Numbered from the stretch's first letter, positions 38,497 to 48,511 are shown. The stretch is DNA of 64,000 nt from Algibacter mikhailovii (GCF_014651495.1 NZ_BMWZ01000003.1:248001-312000), one strand, 5' to 3'. A program made the numbers and translations. Notes: generated by a model not told the origin, from the letters alone.

Positions 38497-40647
38497 TTAC
38501 TTCTTAACAGTAGAAGCCACTTTTTTAATTCTATAAGAAACTTTTAAATCCTCTAACACATTAAGCGCCTCTTCAATGTACACATCTTGACTTAGACTTT
38601 GATGCCATCTTTCACGCTTTTCCTTTAAATCTGTAGTATCTTGTTCAAAAAGTGCTTTCTCGTAACTAGTAGAATCAAAAGTTAAATTGGTTTTATAATC
38701 TGAAATGGCATCAAACTGCTTTGACTCCTCCTCATTTAACTCGTTTTGAGCACTATACTTTTCATAATTTAAAGAAAACACCGTTTCATCAATCTTGCCT
38801 TTAACCCACTTCGCATTTTTATCAATTAATTTTAATTGCTCGTTATTACTCATTCGGGTTTTGCTTCTCGCCACAGTTGCATCATAGTCAAAGTAATCCT
38901 CCCAAGGCGTATAATCGGCAGCATCAATTTCATCCCATGGTAATGGATTTCCTTTGTCCTTCTCACCAACATCAATATAGGTAAAACGTCCGGGTACTTC
39001 TACATCACTTTTCACTCCTTCTAATTGAACGGATCCACCATTAACTCTATAATACTTTTGAGTGGTTAAGGCTAGAGCTCCTAAGTCGCCGCTCGTATTA
39101 TTTCTCAACATATTATTCAAATTAATCACATTTTGAACTGTCCCTTTACCATAAGTCTGCTTACTCCCTATTATTATGGCACGCTTATAATCTTGCATAG
39201 CGGCAGCCATAATTTCAGACGCTGATGCTGAAATTTCATTTACTAGAATCACCAAAGGCCCATCCCAAGCAATACTCTTATCTCTGTCTTTTAAAACCTC
39301 TTTTGACTCTCCTGTTGAACGCACTTGTACCACTGGTCCATCTTCAATAAACAAACCTGCCATATCTACAACCGTAGGTAAAGATCCGCCACCATTATTA
39401 CGTAAATCTAGCACCAATCCTTCAATACCTTCATTTTTCAAGTAGTCAATTTCCTTTTTCACATCTTTCGCAGCGTTGACATTTTTATAATCTTCAAAAT
39501 CAACATAAAAGGCAGGTAAATTTATAACGCCATATTTTTCACTATCCTTTTCAACTACAGAAGATTTAGCATAAGTTTCCATTAACTCAACCACATCCCT
39601 AGTAATAACAACGTCTTTAAGACTACCATCTACTTTTTTAACAGTTAAGGTAACTTTCGTGCCTTTAGGCCCCTTGATATATTTTATAGCATCACTAATG
39701 CGCATCCCCACAATATTCACTGGAAATTCTTCATTCTCTTGTTTAACTTTCAAGATAATATCCTCAACTTCTAGCTCCTTACTACGCCATGCCGGACCAC
39801 CAGAAATCAATTCTACAATCTTTATGTAGTCCATGCGTTTTTGCAATCTCGCACCTATACCTTCTAATTTACCTGACATACGCTGGTCAAAATCTTCTTT
39901 ATTTCTAGGTGCTAAGTAGTAAGTATGCGGGTCATATTCTTCAACTATCGTGTTCACAAATAAGGCAAACCAATCTTCACGTTTTAAATCATCAATACTA
40001 TCATTAAAATAAATATCAATAGATTTTAATGTCGCCTCCCTAGCTTCAACTTCCATAACCTCTTTGGTCTTCATTACATATTCAGGATCTTTTTCTTTAG
40101 CAAGCTTTTCTTCCTTAAACAGGTCGTCATAATTAGAAATTGTAGAAAACTTTAGTTGCTTTCTCCACCTGTCTTTCATTTGCTTTTTATTCTTAACAAA
40201 CTCACTATTCTCATAATTGGTATCAAAAGATTCGTCTAAAGTATAATCAAAAGGTTCAGCTAACACTTCTCTATAAATCTCTTTTGCACCTTCAATTCGT
40301 TCAAGCATGCGTTCATTTACAATATTGAAAAAAGTAATATCTGTATCCTTTAATTGATCATCAATTTCTAACTTATACTTTTCAAAATCCTTAATATCTG
40401 ATTGATAAAAATAACGTTTTACGGGATCAAGAATTTCAATATAATCGTTGAACAATTCCTCTGAAAATGAATCATCCATTGAAATCGGGTCAAAATGTCC
40501 CTGTTCTAAAACAAACGTTATAATCTGAATTAGAAGCTTATCTTTATCCGGGTTGCTAAATTTTTTCGTAGTAAAACTACATGACGCAAATGCTAGGAGT
40601 AGCAAAAGTGACAGTACTTTATAATTCCTTCTCATAATATTTTTCAT
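38497..40647 (-). CDS. Tail-specific carboxy-terminal processing protease (Prc-like, S41)
   Basis: A 716-residue periplasmic lipoprotein protease. The signal ends LLAFASC (Cys about 23). An N-terminal helical region is followed by a PDZ domain around residues 240-345 and the S41 catalytic domain with the Ser in NEISASASEIMAAA (about 474) and the Lys in SKQTYGKGTVQN (about 499). The C-terminal part corresponds to the Prc extension. It cleaves proteins at their C-terminal tails and in E. coli controls murein hydrolases and lipoproteins. Confidence 0.93.
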   Translation of the reverse strand: MKNIMRRNYKVLSLLLLLAFASCSFTTKKFSNPDKDKLLIQIITFVLEQGHFDPISMDDSFSEELFNDYIEILDPVKRYFYQSDIKDFEKYKLEIDDQLKDTDITFFNIVNERMLERIEGAKEIYREVLAEPFDYTLDESFDTNYENSEFVKNKKQMKDRWRKQLKFSTISNYDDLFKEEKLAKEKDPEYVMKTKEVMEVEAREATLKSIDIYFNDSIDDLKREDWFALFVNTIVEEYDPHTYYLAPRNKEDFDQRMSGKLEGIGARLQKRMDYIKIVELISGGPAWRSKELEVEDIILKVKQENEEFPVNIVGMRISDAIKYIKGPKGTKVTLTVKKVDGSLKDVVITRDVVELMETYAKSSVVEKDSEKYGVINLPAFYVDFEDYKNVNAAKDVKKEIDYLKNEGIEGLVLDLRNNGGGSLPTVVDMAGLFIEDGPVVQVRSTGESKEVLKDRDKSIAWDGPLVILVNEISASASEIMAAAMQDYKRAIIIGSKQTYGKGTVQNVINLNNMLRNNTSGDLGALALTTQKYYRVNGGSVQLEGVKSDVEVPGRFTYIDVGEKDKGNPLPWDEIDAADYTPWEDYFDYDATVARSKTRMSNNEQLKLIDKNAKWVKGKIDETVFSLNYEKYSAQNELNEEESKQFDAISDYKTNLTFDSTSYEKALFEQDTTDLKEKRERWHQSLSQDVYIEEALNVLEDLKVSYRIKKVASTVKK

Positions 40648-40812
40648 CTATACAAATTTGTTCACTTCTAAAAGCGCAACTTATTTTTCACTAAAATAAA
40701 GAAAAAACCATGCCATAACAGGGAATTGCTACTAATTTTTTGTTAAACCAAACAAAATGAGACTTTACTCACGAATTTATGTATTTTAGCGAAGCTATAT
40801 GAAAAATGTAAA

Positions 40813-41589
40813 ATGAATAAAAAACCACTTATTTTAGTTACTAATGATGATGGTATCAGTGCACCAGGAATAAGGACTTTAATCTCCATTATGAATGAGA
40901 TAGGTGATGTAGTTGTAGTCGCTCCAAATAGTCCGCAAAGCGGCATGGGCCATGCCATAACTCTTGACTCTACATTGTTTTCTGAAGAAGTGCATTTTGA
41001 TGATGGGCCACAAAAAGAATACAGCTGCTCAGGTACACCTGCAGATTGCGTGAAACTAGCTGTAAGACAGATTTTAGGAAGGAAACCTGACCTATGTGTT
41101 TCTGGAATTAACCATGGATCAAACGCTTCAATTAATGTGATTTATTCTGGCACCATGAGTGCAGCTATTGAAGCAGGTATTGAAGGAATCCCTGCCATTG
41201 GTTTTTCCTTACTTGACTACAGTTGGAATGCAAATTTTGAAGCTTCAAAAACTTATGTTAGCACAATAACCAAGCATGTTTTAGAACGTGGTATACCAGA
41301 AGGAATTGTCCTAAATGTAAATATTCCGAACATAGAAAAAGACCTTATAAAAGGCATAAAAGTATGCAGACAAGCTAAAGCAAATTGGGTTGAAGAATTT
41401 GACAAACGTAAAACACCTCAAGGAAAAGATTATTATTGGCTTTCTGGAAAATTTGTTAATTTAGACGGTGGTGAAGACACAGATGAATGGGCACTTGCCA
41501 ACAATTTTGTTGCTGTAGTACCCACACAATTTGATCTTACAGCACATGACTTCATAAAAGATTTAAACACTTGGAATTTAAATGAATAA
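40813..41589 (+). CDS. surE: 5'/3'-nucleotidase SurE
   Basis: A 258-residue metal-dependent nucleotidase that dephosphorylates nucleoside monophosphates. The N-terminal metal motif VTNDDGISAPGI is followed by APNSPQSGMGHAIT, CSGTPADCVKLA and SGINHGSNASINVIYSGT, all SurE signatures. Length is normal. It heads a plus-strand run with a small membrane gene, lpxB, a C40 peptidase gene and comEC. Confidence 0.96.
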   Translation: MNKKPLILVTNDDGISAPGIRTLISIMNEIGDVVVVAPNSPQSGMGHAITLDSTLFSEEVHFDDGPQKEYSCSGTPADCVKLAVRQILGRKPDLCVSGINHGSNASINVIYSGTMSAAIEAGIEGIPAIGFSLLDYSWNANFEASKTYVSTITKHVLERGIPEGIVLNVNIPNIEKDLIKGIKVCRQAKANWVEEFDKRKTPQGKDYYWLSGKFVNLDGGEDTDEWALANNFVAVVPTQFDLTAHDFIKDLNTWNLNE

Positions 41590-41866
41590 AAAAGACATAT
41601 TTATAGGCATGTTCATTGGTTTAGTAGCAAATGCTATTGGACTTTTTTTTGCCGCCAATTTATTAGGACAAGGTGAAGATTTTACCCATGTCATACAAGC
41701 TGCAGCAAAAGAAGGGTTTCTTGGAAAACTTATTAGTCTTGGGGCTATTTTAAATTTACTAGCCTTCTTTATTTTCATAAAAAAAAGACAAGATTACAGG
41801 GCACGAGGCGTTCTATTAATAACAGTATTTGTTGCCGTTTTTACTTTTGTATTTAAACTCTTCTAG
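41582..41866 (+). CDS. Small two- to three-helix membrane protein, unknown function
   Basis: A 94-residue protein with hydrophobic segments at about 6-25 (FIGMFIGLVANAIGLFFAAN), 48-66 and 74-92, and almost no soluble part. I do not recognise a family. It overlaps the surE end by 8 bases and precedes lpxB by 5, so it should be translated with them. Its conserved position beside lpxB could mean an envelope role, but that is a guess. Confidence 0.8.
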   Translation: MNKKDIFIGMFIGLVANAIGLFFAANLLGQGEDFTHVIQAAAKEGFLGKLISLGAILNLLAFFIFIKKRQDYRARGVLLITVFVAVFTFVFKLF

Positions 41867-41871
41867 ACAAG

Positions 41872-42984
41872 ATGAAATACTATATTCTAGTTGGTGAAGC
41901 CTCAGGCGATTTACATGGATCAAATTTAATAAAAGCCTTATTGAAACAAGATAATGATGCCGATATTAGATTTTGGGGTGGAGATCTTATGGCATCAGCT
42001 GGAGGCACGCTAGTTAAGCACTACAAGGAACGTGCATTTATGGGATTTACTGAAGTGATTATGAATCTCAATAAAATCTTCAAACTAATAGCATACTGCA
42101 AAACTGATATCAGTACATTTAACCCTGATGTCGTTATTTTTATTGATAATTCAGGTTTTAATTTACGTATAGCGCAGTGGGCAAAAGCTGCAGGTTACAA
42201 AACCAACTACTATATTTCTCCTCAGGTTTGGGCATCTAGAGCTAGTAGAGTAAAAGCTATAAAACGAGACATTGATTCCATGTTTGTTATCTTACCTTTT
42301 GTAAAACCTTTTTACAAAAAGTACAATTATGATGTCACTTTCGTTGGACATCCTTTAATTGATGCCATTGCACATAGAAAACAAGTTAAAGAGCATGAAT
42401 TTAGAAAAACCCATGAATTAAGTGATAAGCCAATTATTGCCCTACTTCCTGGAAGCAGAAAACAGGAAATTACTAAAATGCTCAATATCATGCTAAGTTT
42501 AGTCGATGATTACCCAGATTATCAATTTGTTATTGCGGGCGCTCCAAGTCAAGATTATAGTTTTTATAAAACTTTTATAAAGTCTATTAATGTCCACCTT
42601 ATTGAAAATAAAACCTACGATTTACTTAGTATTTCAACCGCAGCATTAGTTACATCAGGCACGGCTACACTTGAAACAGCTTTGTTTAAAGTACCCCAAG
42701 TTGTTTGCTATAAAGGGAGTGCTATATCTTACCAAATTGCAAAACGTATTGTAACTCTAAAATTTATATCATTAGTGAATTTAGTGATGGACAGAGAAGT
42801 TGTTACTGAACTGATTCAAAAAGAATTTAATAGGAAAAGACTCAAAGAAGAACTTGACAAAATACTGGACAAGGATTTTAGAGAGCAAATGTTTTTGGAT
42901 TACTTTGAATTAGAACGGACACTTGGCGGCGTAGGCGCTAGCGAAAAAACTGCTCGTCTTATTTATAATGGCTTAAAAAACTGA
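41872..42984 (+). CDS. lpxB: Lipid-A-disaccharide synthase LpxB
   Basis: A 370-residue GT19 enzyme that joins UDP-diacylglucosamine and lipid X to form the lipid A disaccharide at the inner membrane. Visible motifs are GEASGDLHGSNL, FIDNSGFNLRIA, YYISPQVWASR, VGHPLIDA, ALLPGSRKQEI and TSGTATLETALFKVPQVV. Length is normal. It is co-directional with surE and the C40 peptidase gene (3-base gap). Confidence 0.97.
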   Translation: MKYYILVGEASGDLHGSNLIKALLKQDNDADIRFWGGDLMASAGGTLVKHYKERAFMGFTEVIMNLNKIFKLIAYCKTDISTFNPDVVIFIDNSGFNLRIAQWAKAAGYKTNYYISPQVWASRASRVKAIKRDIDSMFVILPFVKPFYKKYNYDVTFVGHPLIDAIAHRKQVKEHEFRKTHELSDKPIIALLPGSRKQEITKMLNIMLSLVDDYPDYQFVIAGAPSQDYSFYKTFIKSINVHLIENKTYDLLSISTAALVTSGTATLETALFKVPQVVCYKGSAISYQIAKRIVTLKFISLVNLVMDREVVTELIQKEFNRKRLKEELDKILDKDFREQMFLDYFELERTLGGVGASEKTARLIYNGLKN

Positions 42985-42987
42985 TTC

Positions 42988-43557
42988 ATGAAACCCTACC
43001 TACTAGTTTATGTTGTTCTTACCATGCTTATCAGTTGTAAGTCATCTAAAAAAATCTATAAGAGAGATGCCACTGCTAATGAGATTAGTGCGTCAACTCA
43101 TGGACAAAAAGAAACAGAACGAGAATCTTTTAAAGACATCAAACCTCAGAAAAGAGAAGCTAAAGCCTCAAAATCAATAGAAAAAAATATTATAGATTAT
43201 GCGAAACAGTTTGAAGGCGTAAGATATAAATGGGGCGGTACTACAGAAGCTGGAATGGATTGCTCCGGACTGATCTACGAGTCCTTTAAAACTTATGAAA
43301 TCGTGCTTCCTCGAATATCAAGAGATATGGCCAAGAAAGGAAAGAAGATATCTTTAAGAAAAGTTAATCGCGGAGATCTATTATTTTTCAAAACTGGCAA
43401 CAGAAGAAACTCTATAAATCACGTAGGGTTAATAGTGGCTATTAAAAACAATGATATTGAGTTTATTCATGCCACCAGTAGCAAAGGCGTTATAATTTCC
43501 AAATTAAACGAAGCATATTGGCAAAAAGCCTTTTTCGAAGCTAGGCGTATTTTGTAA
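42988..43557 (+). CDS. NlpC/P60 (C40) peptidase lipoprotein
   Basis: A 189-residue lipoprotein (MLISC, Cys 17) with a lysine-rich linker (about 18-65) and a C-terminal NlpC/P60 domain. The catalytic Cys is in GGTTEAGMDCSGLIYESF, the His in NHVGLIVAI, and a third polar residue is His in EFIHATSSKGV. Such enzymes cut peptide stems of peptidoglycan in the periplasm. It follows lpxB by 3 bases. Confidence 0.93.
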   Translation: MKPYLLVYVVLTMLISCKSSKKIYKRDATANEISASTHGQKETERESFKDIKPQKREAKASKSIEKNIIDYAKQFEGVRYKWGGTTEAGMDCSGLIYESFKTYEIVLPRISRDMAKKGKKISLRKVNRGDLLFFKTGNRRNSINHVGLIVAIKNNDIEFIHATSSKGVIISKLNEAYWQKAFFEARRIL

Positions 43558-43580
43558 GATTTTTTATATATTGTAAGAGC

Positions 43581-45617
43581 ATGAAATTGCTCAATTTCAA
43601 TATTATAAAATTAACATTATGCCTTATAATCGGGATACTTATTTCCCATTTTATAGGAATCACTTTAATAGCTTGCGTTTACCTTACTATAGCACTCCTA
43701 GCCTGCCTATTATTACTTTTAATTCGATCAAAAAAAAAGATCCAAAAAGATTATTGGTTTGGATTATGTGCCATGTGCGCCATGATTTCTATCGGCATGC
43801 TAACAAGCAGTTTTCAAAACAAAAAAAACCGTTCAAGTCATTATACCAATCAATTTAAAAAAACTGACAGCTTAAAAGTCATAACATTTAAGGTTAGGGC
43901 CGTTTTAAAACCAAGTGCATACCATGACAAATATATTATTGATTTAAAATCTATTGATAATGCCACGGTTTCTGGAAAAACACTTTTAAATATTGAAAAA
44001 AACAGGTTATCAGAATCACTTAAAATAGACGACATCTACATTAGCAAAATATTATTCAGCAAAATAAATACTCCCTTAAATCCTTATCAATTTGATTACA
44101 AAAACCATCTTGCCAAAAAATATATTTATCATCAAATCTTTATTACCAAAAACCACCTATTAAAGGTACAACGCAGAAAAACAACCTTATTTGGTTTTGC
44201 AAATTCCATTCGTGAGTACATTAACAAAAAACTCAAACCATACAACTTCAAACCTGATGAATTAGCAATCCTTAACGCCTTACTATTAGGTCAAAGACAC
44301 GACATTAGTGATAAGATTTACACGAACTACGTCAACGCCGGTGCCATTCATATTCTAGCCGTTTCTGGTCTACATGTTGGTATTCTTTTACTCATTCTAA
44401 GCTATCTTTTCAAACCTTTAGAATGGTTCAAACATGGCAAACTCATCAAGACTTTATTACTGGTCAGTTTTCTTTGGTGTTTCGCCCTAATAGCAGGATT
44501 ATCAGCTTCTGTAACTCGTGCGGTTACCATGTTTAGTATTATAGTCATTGCCCTAAACCTAAAAAGACCCACAAATATTTACAATACCCTAGCCATAAGT
44601 ATTTTAGTTATTTTACTTTTTAAACCTATGCTTTTATTTGATGTAGGCTTTCAACTGAGTTATTTAGCTGTTTTAGGAATCGTAACAATTGACCCTTTAC
44701 TATATAAACTTTGGCAACCCAAATCATGGGTGACAGACAAATTTTGGCACACCTTCACGGTTACCATGGCTGCCCAATGTGGTATTATACCTTTAAGTTT
44801 ATACTACTTCCATCAATTCCCGGGCCTATTTTTTATTTCAAATTTAGTCATCATTCCTTTATTAGGCATAATTTTAGGGTTAGGCGTTCTCGTTATTTCT
44901 TTAGCCACCACTAATCTACTACCGCAAATAGGCGCAGATATTTATGGTTATATTATAGCTAGAATGAATGATTTTATTGGCTGGATTGCACTTCAAGACG
45001 CCTTTCTTTTTCAGCACATTTCCTTCAGTAGATTGAACCTTTTTTTATCATACCTATTTATTATTGTTTTCATAAAGTTTCTGATTCAGAAGAATTATGG
45101 AGCACTTAGAACACTCTTGGTTGCTATATTAATTATTCAGTCTATACTCATATATAACAGACTTAAGCCTAAACAAAATGAATTTATTATTTTTCATAAA
45201 AGTAGACATAGCCTAATTGGCAATACCGTCAATAACCAACTGACAATAGCTCATGACATAAGCAGTCAAGCAAAAAATCAAGATATCATTACAAAAAATT
45301 ACGCTACCGGACGTCATATAAACGCCATACATCACAGTACTCTTAGATCGGTTTATCAATTTAACAATGAAAAATTACTCATCATAGATAGTTTAGGAAT
45401 TTATAAAGTAAAATCCTTTAGACCTGATTACGTTCTACTCCGACAGTCTCCAAAGATAAATCTAAATAGGCTGATTGACTCACTACAACCAAAACACATA
45501 ATCGCTGATGGCAGTAATTACAAATCCTATATTAAATTATGGGATGAAATTTGTAAAAAAAGAAAAATCCCTTTTCATCCAACACATAAAAAAGGCGCCT
45601 ATATTATTTCTTATTAA
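43581..45617 (+). CDS. comEC: ComEC/Rec2-family DNA uptake channel protein with degenerate C-terminal domain
   Basis: A 678-residue multi-pass membrane protein. Residues about 1-170 have three helices and the OB-like DUF4131 region. The competence domain (about 230-510) has the signature GAIHILAVSGLHVGILL (about 252-268). The last about 150 residues follow the pattern of the usual metallo-beta-lactamase-like nuclease domain in its final part (RPDYVLLRQSP, IIADGSNYKSY, HPTHKKGAYI), yet the HxHxDH and GHHGS metal ligands are missing. It would transport single-stranded DNA across the inner membrane. It ends 3 bases before the convergent thioredoxin gene. Confidence 0.9.
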   Translation: MKLLNFNIIKLTLCLIIGILISHFIGITLIACVYLTIALLACLLLLLIRSKKKIQKDYWFGLCAMCAMISIGMLTSSFQNKKNRSSHYTNQFKKTDSLKVITFKVRAVLKPSAYHDKYIIDLKSIDNATVSGKTLLNIEKNRLSESLKIDDIYISKILFSKINTPLNPYQFDYKNHLAKKYIYHQIFITKNHLLKVQRRKTTLFGFANSIREYINKKLKPYNFKPDELAILNALLLGQRHDISDKIYTNYVNAGAIHILAVSGLHVGILLLILSYLFKPLEWFKHGKLIKTLLLVSFLWCFALIAGLSASVTRAVTMFSIIVIALNLKRPTNIYNTLAISILVILLFKPMLLFDVGFQLSYLAVLGIVTIDPLLYKLWQPKSWVTDKFWHTFTVTMAAQCGIIPLSLYYFHQFPGLFFISNLVIIPLLGIILGLGVLVISLATTNLLPQIGADIYGYIIARMNDFIGWIALQDAFLFQHISFSRLNLFLSYLFIIVFIKFLIQKNYGALRTLLVAILIIQSILIYNRLKPKQNEFIIFHKSRHSLIGNTVNNQLTIAHDISSQAKNQDIITKNYATGRHINAIHHSTLRSVYQFNNEKLLIIDSLGIYKVKSFRPDYVLLRQSPKINLNRLIDSLQPKHIIADGSNYKSYIKLWDEICKKRKIPFHPTHKKGAYIISY

Positions 45618-45620
45618 TAG

Positions 45621-46142
45621 CTAAAGCTCTTTTGCTACAATTTTATTAGCAATGTCCAGCCATTTTTTAGAACCACCACGAACATAACCTGTACGACCAA
45701 GACTTTCTAAGTTAGTTCTGCCATCAGGCATTACTTTTGGTGACACAAAAAAAACTGTTGGATAGCCTCTAACACCAAACATACTTTGCAAATTTTGATT
45801 TTGACCTCTAGTTCTTTCGTCTTGCGGCGTTCTTTTAGGAAAATCTACTTCCACTAAAACAATATCATCAGACCATGTTGCAAAATCTGAAGTATCAAAA
45901 ACCTCTTTTTCTAGCTTTGTACACCAGCCACACCAATCAGAACCGGTAAAGAACAACAGCATTTTTTTATTCTCTTTAGTTGCCAAATCAACTGCTTTTG
46001 ACATATCTGTATGCCATATTAGTTCTTGAGACTCAGCATTCCCAGACCACAATAATAAAGCAAATAATGGTAATACAAAACTATTTACAAAACTAATATG
46101 TTTACCCTTTAAACTCAGATGTAAACGCTTTATAGTATTCAT
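45621..46142 (-). CDS. Exported thioredoxin-fold protein (CGWC)
   Basis: A 173-residue protein with an N-terminal hydrophobic segment (about 20-38, FVLPLFALLLWSGNAES) that looks like a signal peptide, followed by a thioredoxin-like domain with FFTGSDWCGWCTKLEKEVF and the cis-proline region GVRGYPTVFF. It is probably a periplasmic thiol oxidoreductase. The ATG at 46142 overlaps the end of the upstream thioredoxin-like gene by 41 bases; I see no better start that keeps the signal. Confidence 0.88.
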   Translation of the reverse strand: MNTIKRLHLSLKGKHISFVNSFVLPLFALLLWSGNAESQELIWHTDMSKAVDLATKENKKMLLFFTGSDWCGWCTKLEKEVFDTSDFATWSDDIVLVEVDFPKRTPQDERTRGQNQNLQSMFGVRGYPTVFFVSPKVMPDGRTNLESLGRTGYVRGGSKKWLDIANKIVAKEL

Positions 46143-46650
46143 TAAACTCTTCTTGAGTTGTTATATTCTTATGGTCGTTCTGATTGAACATTTTTAAATA
46201 CAATTCCAATTGCGGCGGGGTTTGATACCCTCTAATGGGTGCTATTACCTCAGCCTTTTCATCCAAAAACACAATCGTAGGATAGGCATTTACTTGCAAA
46301 TAACGCGCCAATTCATGCACTGAGTTTCTTGAATTTACTCTAGCTGGGTCATAACTAGGATTTGAAAACGTCTTCTCTTTATAGGTTATAGCTTCATTAC
46401 CTTCACCATTAAATTTAACAGCATAAAAATTTTTATTCACATAATTAGCCACATCTGGATTTTGAAAAGTCTTTTTATCCAATAACTTACATGGACCACA
46501 CCAATTGGTATAAACATCCATCATAATTTTTTTTGGCGTCTTTTTTTGCAGCGCTAAAGCCTCATCTAAACTTAACCATTTTATTTCTTGTGATATGCCG
46601 CTTAAACTTATAAGCCCCATAATCAATACGAGTACTAGTCCTTTTTTCAT
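46102..46650 (-). CDS. Exported thioredoxin-fold protein (CGPC)
   Basis: A 182-residue protein with a signal peptide (about 1-21, LVLVLIMGLISLSGISQE) and a thioredoxin-like domain carrying the classical active site NWCGPCKLLDKKTF and cis-proline loop VNAYPTIVFLDEKAEVI. It is probably a periplasmic disulphide reductase. It is translated together with the CGWC protein, whose start lies within its last codons. Confidence 0.9.
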   Translation of the reverse strand: MKKGLVLVLIMGLISLSGISQEIKWLSLDEALALQKKTPKKIMMDVYTNWCGPCKLLDKKTFQNPDVANYVNKNFYAVKFNGEGNEAITYKEKTFSNPSYDPARVNSRNSVHELARYLQVNAYPTIVFLDEKAEVIAPIRGYQTPPQLELYLKMFNQNDHKNITTQEEFNEYYKAFTSEFKG

Positions 46651-46685
46651 AATAATTTAGGTTGAAAAACTTGGTCCGAACTTAC

Positions 46686-46712
46686 AAAAAATGCTCCAAA
46701 TTAGGAGCATTT
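46686..46712 (-). terminator. Intrinsic terminator after the POT transporter genes
   Basis: A perfect 9-bp stem (46689-46697 with 46704-46712) with a 6-base loop and a T-run on the minus strand (46686-46691). It begins 25 bases after the stop codon of the 587-residue POT gene and separates it from the thioredoxin genes. Confidence 0.85.
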
Positions 46713-46737
46713 GAGATATTTTTAACTTTTTATTCGA

Positions 46738-48501
46738 TTAACGAACACCATGCATGAGTTTTTTCAACAACGGATGCAATAGCAATGATACAAGACCTAA
46801 GCCAATAGGTATTAGCGTAAAAATCAAAAAGAAAAAAGAAAGCCCATGCTCACTTGTAATCTTTTCAATATCACCGCCTACATAATGTGCTAGTTTATTC
46901 CCAATAGCTATAGCCAAGTAATAAACACCAAACATAAAGGCGATCATTCTTGCAGGAATCAATTTACTCAAATAAGATAAGCCCATTGGAGACAGACACA
47001 TTTCTCCAAGGGTATGAAACAAATAAGCAAAAACTAACCAGGCCATACTTAAGCTTGCTGTTTGTGCCCCTAGAGCCACATCTTTAGCTCCAAAGGCTAA
47101 AAACCCAAAACCTAAGCCCAAAAGAAAAAGTCCCAGAAAATATTTAACTGATGCCGGCGGATTGTATTTACTATCCCACCATTTGGTAAATAGCGGTGCG
47201 AACATGATAATAAAAAGTGAATTCAAAATTGCGAACCATGTAATAGGAACCTCGGTTTCGGTAGATTGAAATTCGATATAAACCTTATATATCACAATAA
47301 CCCAAACAATAATGAAACTGCAACCCAATATAATATTTGAAAGCCCTATTTTATTAAACGTTTTTCTAAACAAACTCAACAATACATAGGTAATTACACC
47401 AAGCGGGACTATAGTCACAATTAAATCAACAATCTTAAACGTTGTTGCTGCATTTCCTTCTAAAATTCTATTAGTAAAATCTCTTGTATAAATGGGTAAA
47501 GACCCCGCTGCCTGCTCAAATGCGGCCCAGAAGAAAATAGTGAATATACAAAATATAGAGAAGGCTATCATTCTATCTCTTTCTATAGGCTGATACCTCG
47601 GTATTCTAATCAATAAAAGTAAAATAAAAGAAATTGCTGCAAGTAAGGCAAAAAACAAAGAATCGCTTAATCCGGCGATTGTAAAATTAAAGGTTTGTAT
47701 ATCACCTATCTTACTCAGCGGATCATTTATGATAAAAATTATAGCGGAAACGATAAAAACACCTATCAACAAATAATCCAGTATTGAAAAATGATTTAGT
47801 TTTATCTCTGAATTTAAAGCATCATTTGTTGTAGTTTTCTCCTCAACCGTCGCCTTAACAGGCTTATCACCAAGGTTTCCAAAAAGAGGTTGTGCAAAAT
47901 AAAACTGAAGCATCCCTAAAAGCATAAAAATACCAGCCAAGCCAAAACCAAAACTCCATCCTATCTTTTCACCAACCCATCCACAAAGCATAATACCAAT
48001 AAAAGCGCCTGCATTAACACCCATGTAAAATATGTTGTAAGCGCCATCTTTTTTGTCATCATGACCCTCATACATTTTAGAAATTATAGATGTCATATTG
48101 GGTTTAAAAAAGCCATTACCAATAATTAAAAAAGCAATACCAATATACAAGAAGGTGGGTGTTTCAATAGCCATAGAAGCATGTCCAATGGTCATGAGTA
48201 AGGCCCCAATAACAACCGCCATTCTGTATCCAATTTTATTATCAGCTAGCCAGCCACCTAACAAGGGGGTTAGATAAACTAACATAGCATAAGTTCCTAA
48301 GAGAGACAAAGCTGCTGATGAACTCCATTCCCAGCCTGGATTTTCTCCCAAAAGGGAACCAGTTAAAAAAATCACCAATATGGCTCGCATCCCATAATAA
48401 GAGAATCGCTCCCACATTTCTGTAAAAAACAGTACAAAAAGCCCTGCTGGGTGCCCTAAAACTTTGTCTTTAAAAAATTGATCTGTCGCGTTTTCTGCCA
48501 T
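46738..48501 (-). CDS. POT/PTR-family proton-dependent oligopeptide transporter (long form)
   Basis: A 587-residue multi-helix transporter. The POT signatures are present: FFTEMWERFSYYGMRAILV at the N-terminus (the E-x-x-E-R-x-x-Y/F-Y-G type motif), FYMGVNAGAFIGIMLCG in helix 5 and LFHTLGEMCLSPMGLS in helix 10. Extra helices in the middle (about 240-310) make it about 120 residues longer than the second POT protein. It takes up di- and tripeptides with protons. It lies 10 bases after the second POT gene and before a terminator. Confidence 0.95.
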   Translation of the reverse strand: MAENATDQFFKDKVLGHPAGLFVLFFTEMWERFSYYGMRAILVIFLTGSLLGENPGWEWSSSAALSLLGTYAMLVYLTPLLGGWLADNKIGYRMAVVIGALLMTIGHASMAIETPTFLYIGIAFLIIGNGFFKPNMTSIISKMYEGHDDKKDGAYNIFYMGVNAGAFIGIMLCGWVGEKIGWSFGFGLAGIFMLLGMLQFYFAQPLFGNLGDKPVKATVEEKTTTNDALNSEIKLNHFSILDYLLIGVFIVSAIIFIINDPLSKIGDIQTFNFTIAGLSDSLFFALLAAISFILLLLIRIPRYQPIERDRMIAFSIFCIFTIFFWAAFEQAAGSLPIYTRDFTNRILEGNAATTFKIVDLIVTIVPLGVITYVLLSLFRKTFNKIGLSNIILGCSFIIVWVIVIYKVYIEFQSTETEVPITWFAILNSLFIIMFAPLFTKWWDSKYNPPASVKYFLGLFLLGLGFGFLAFGAKDVALGAQTASLSMAWLVFAYLFHTLGEMCLSPMGLSYLSKLIPARMIAFMFGVYYLAIAIGNKLAHYVGGDIEKITSEHGLSFFFLIFTLIPIGLGLVSLLLHPLLKKLMHGVR

Positions 48502-48511
48502 GATTTTATTT

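Noticed and set aside
40785-40800. TATTTTAG before surE as a -7 box
   Set aside because: Two mismatches to TAnnTTTG and no good -33 element; a similar string before the protease gene is equally weak.
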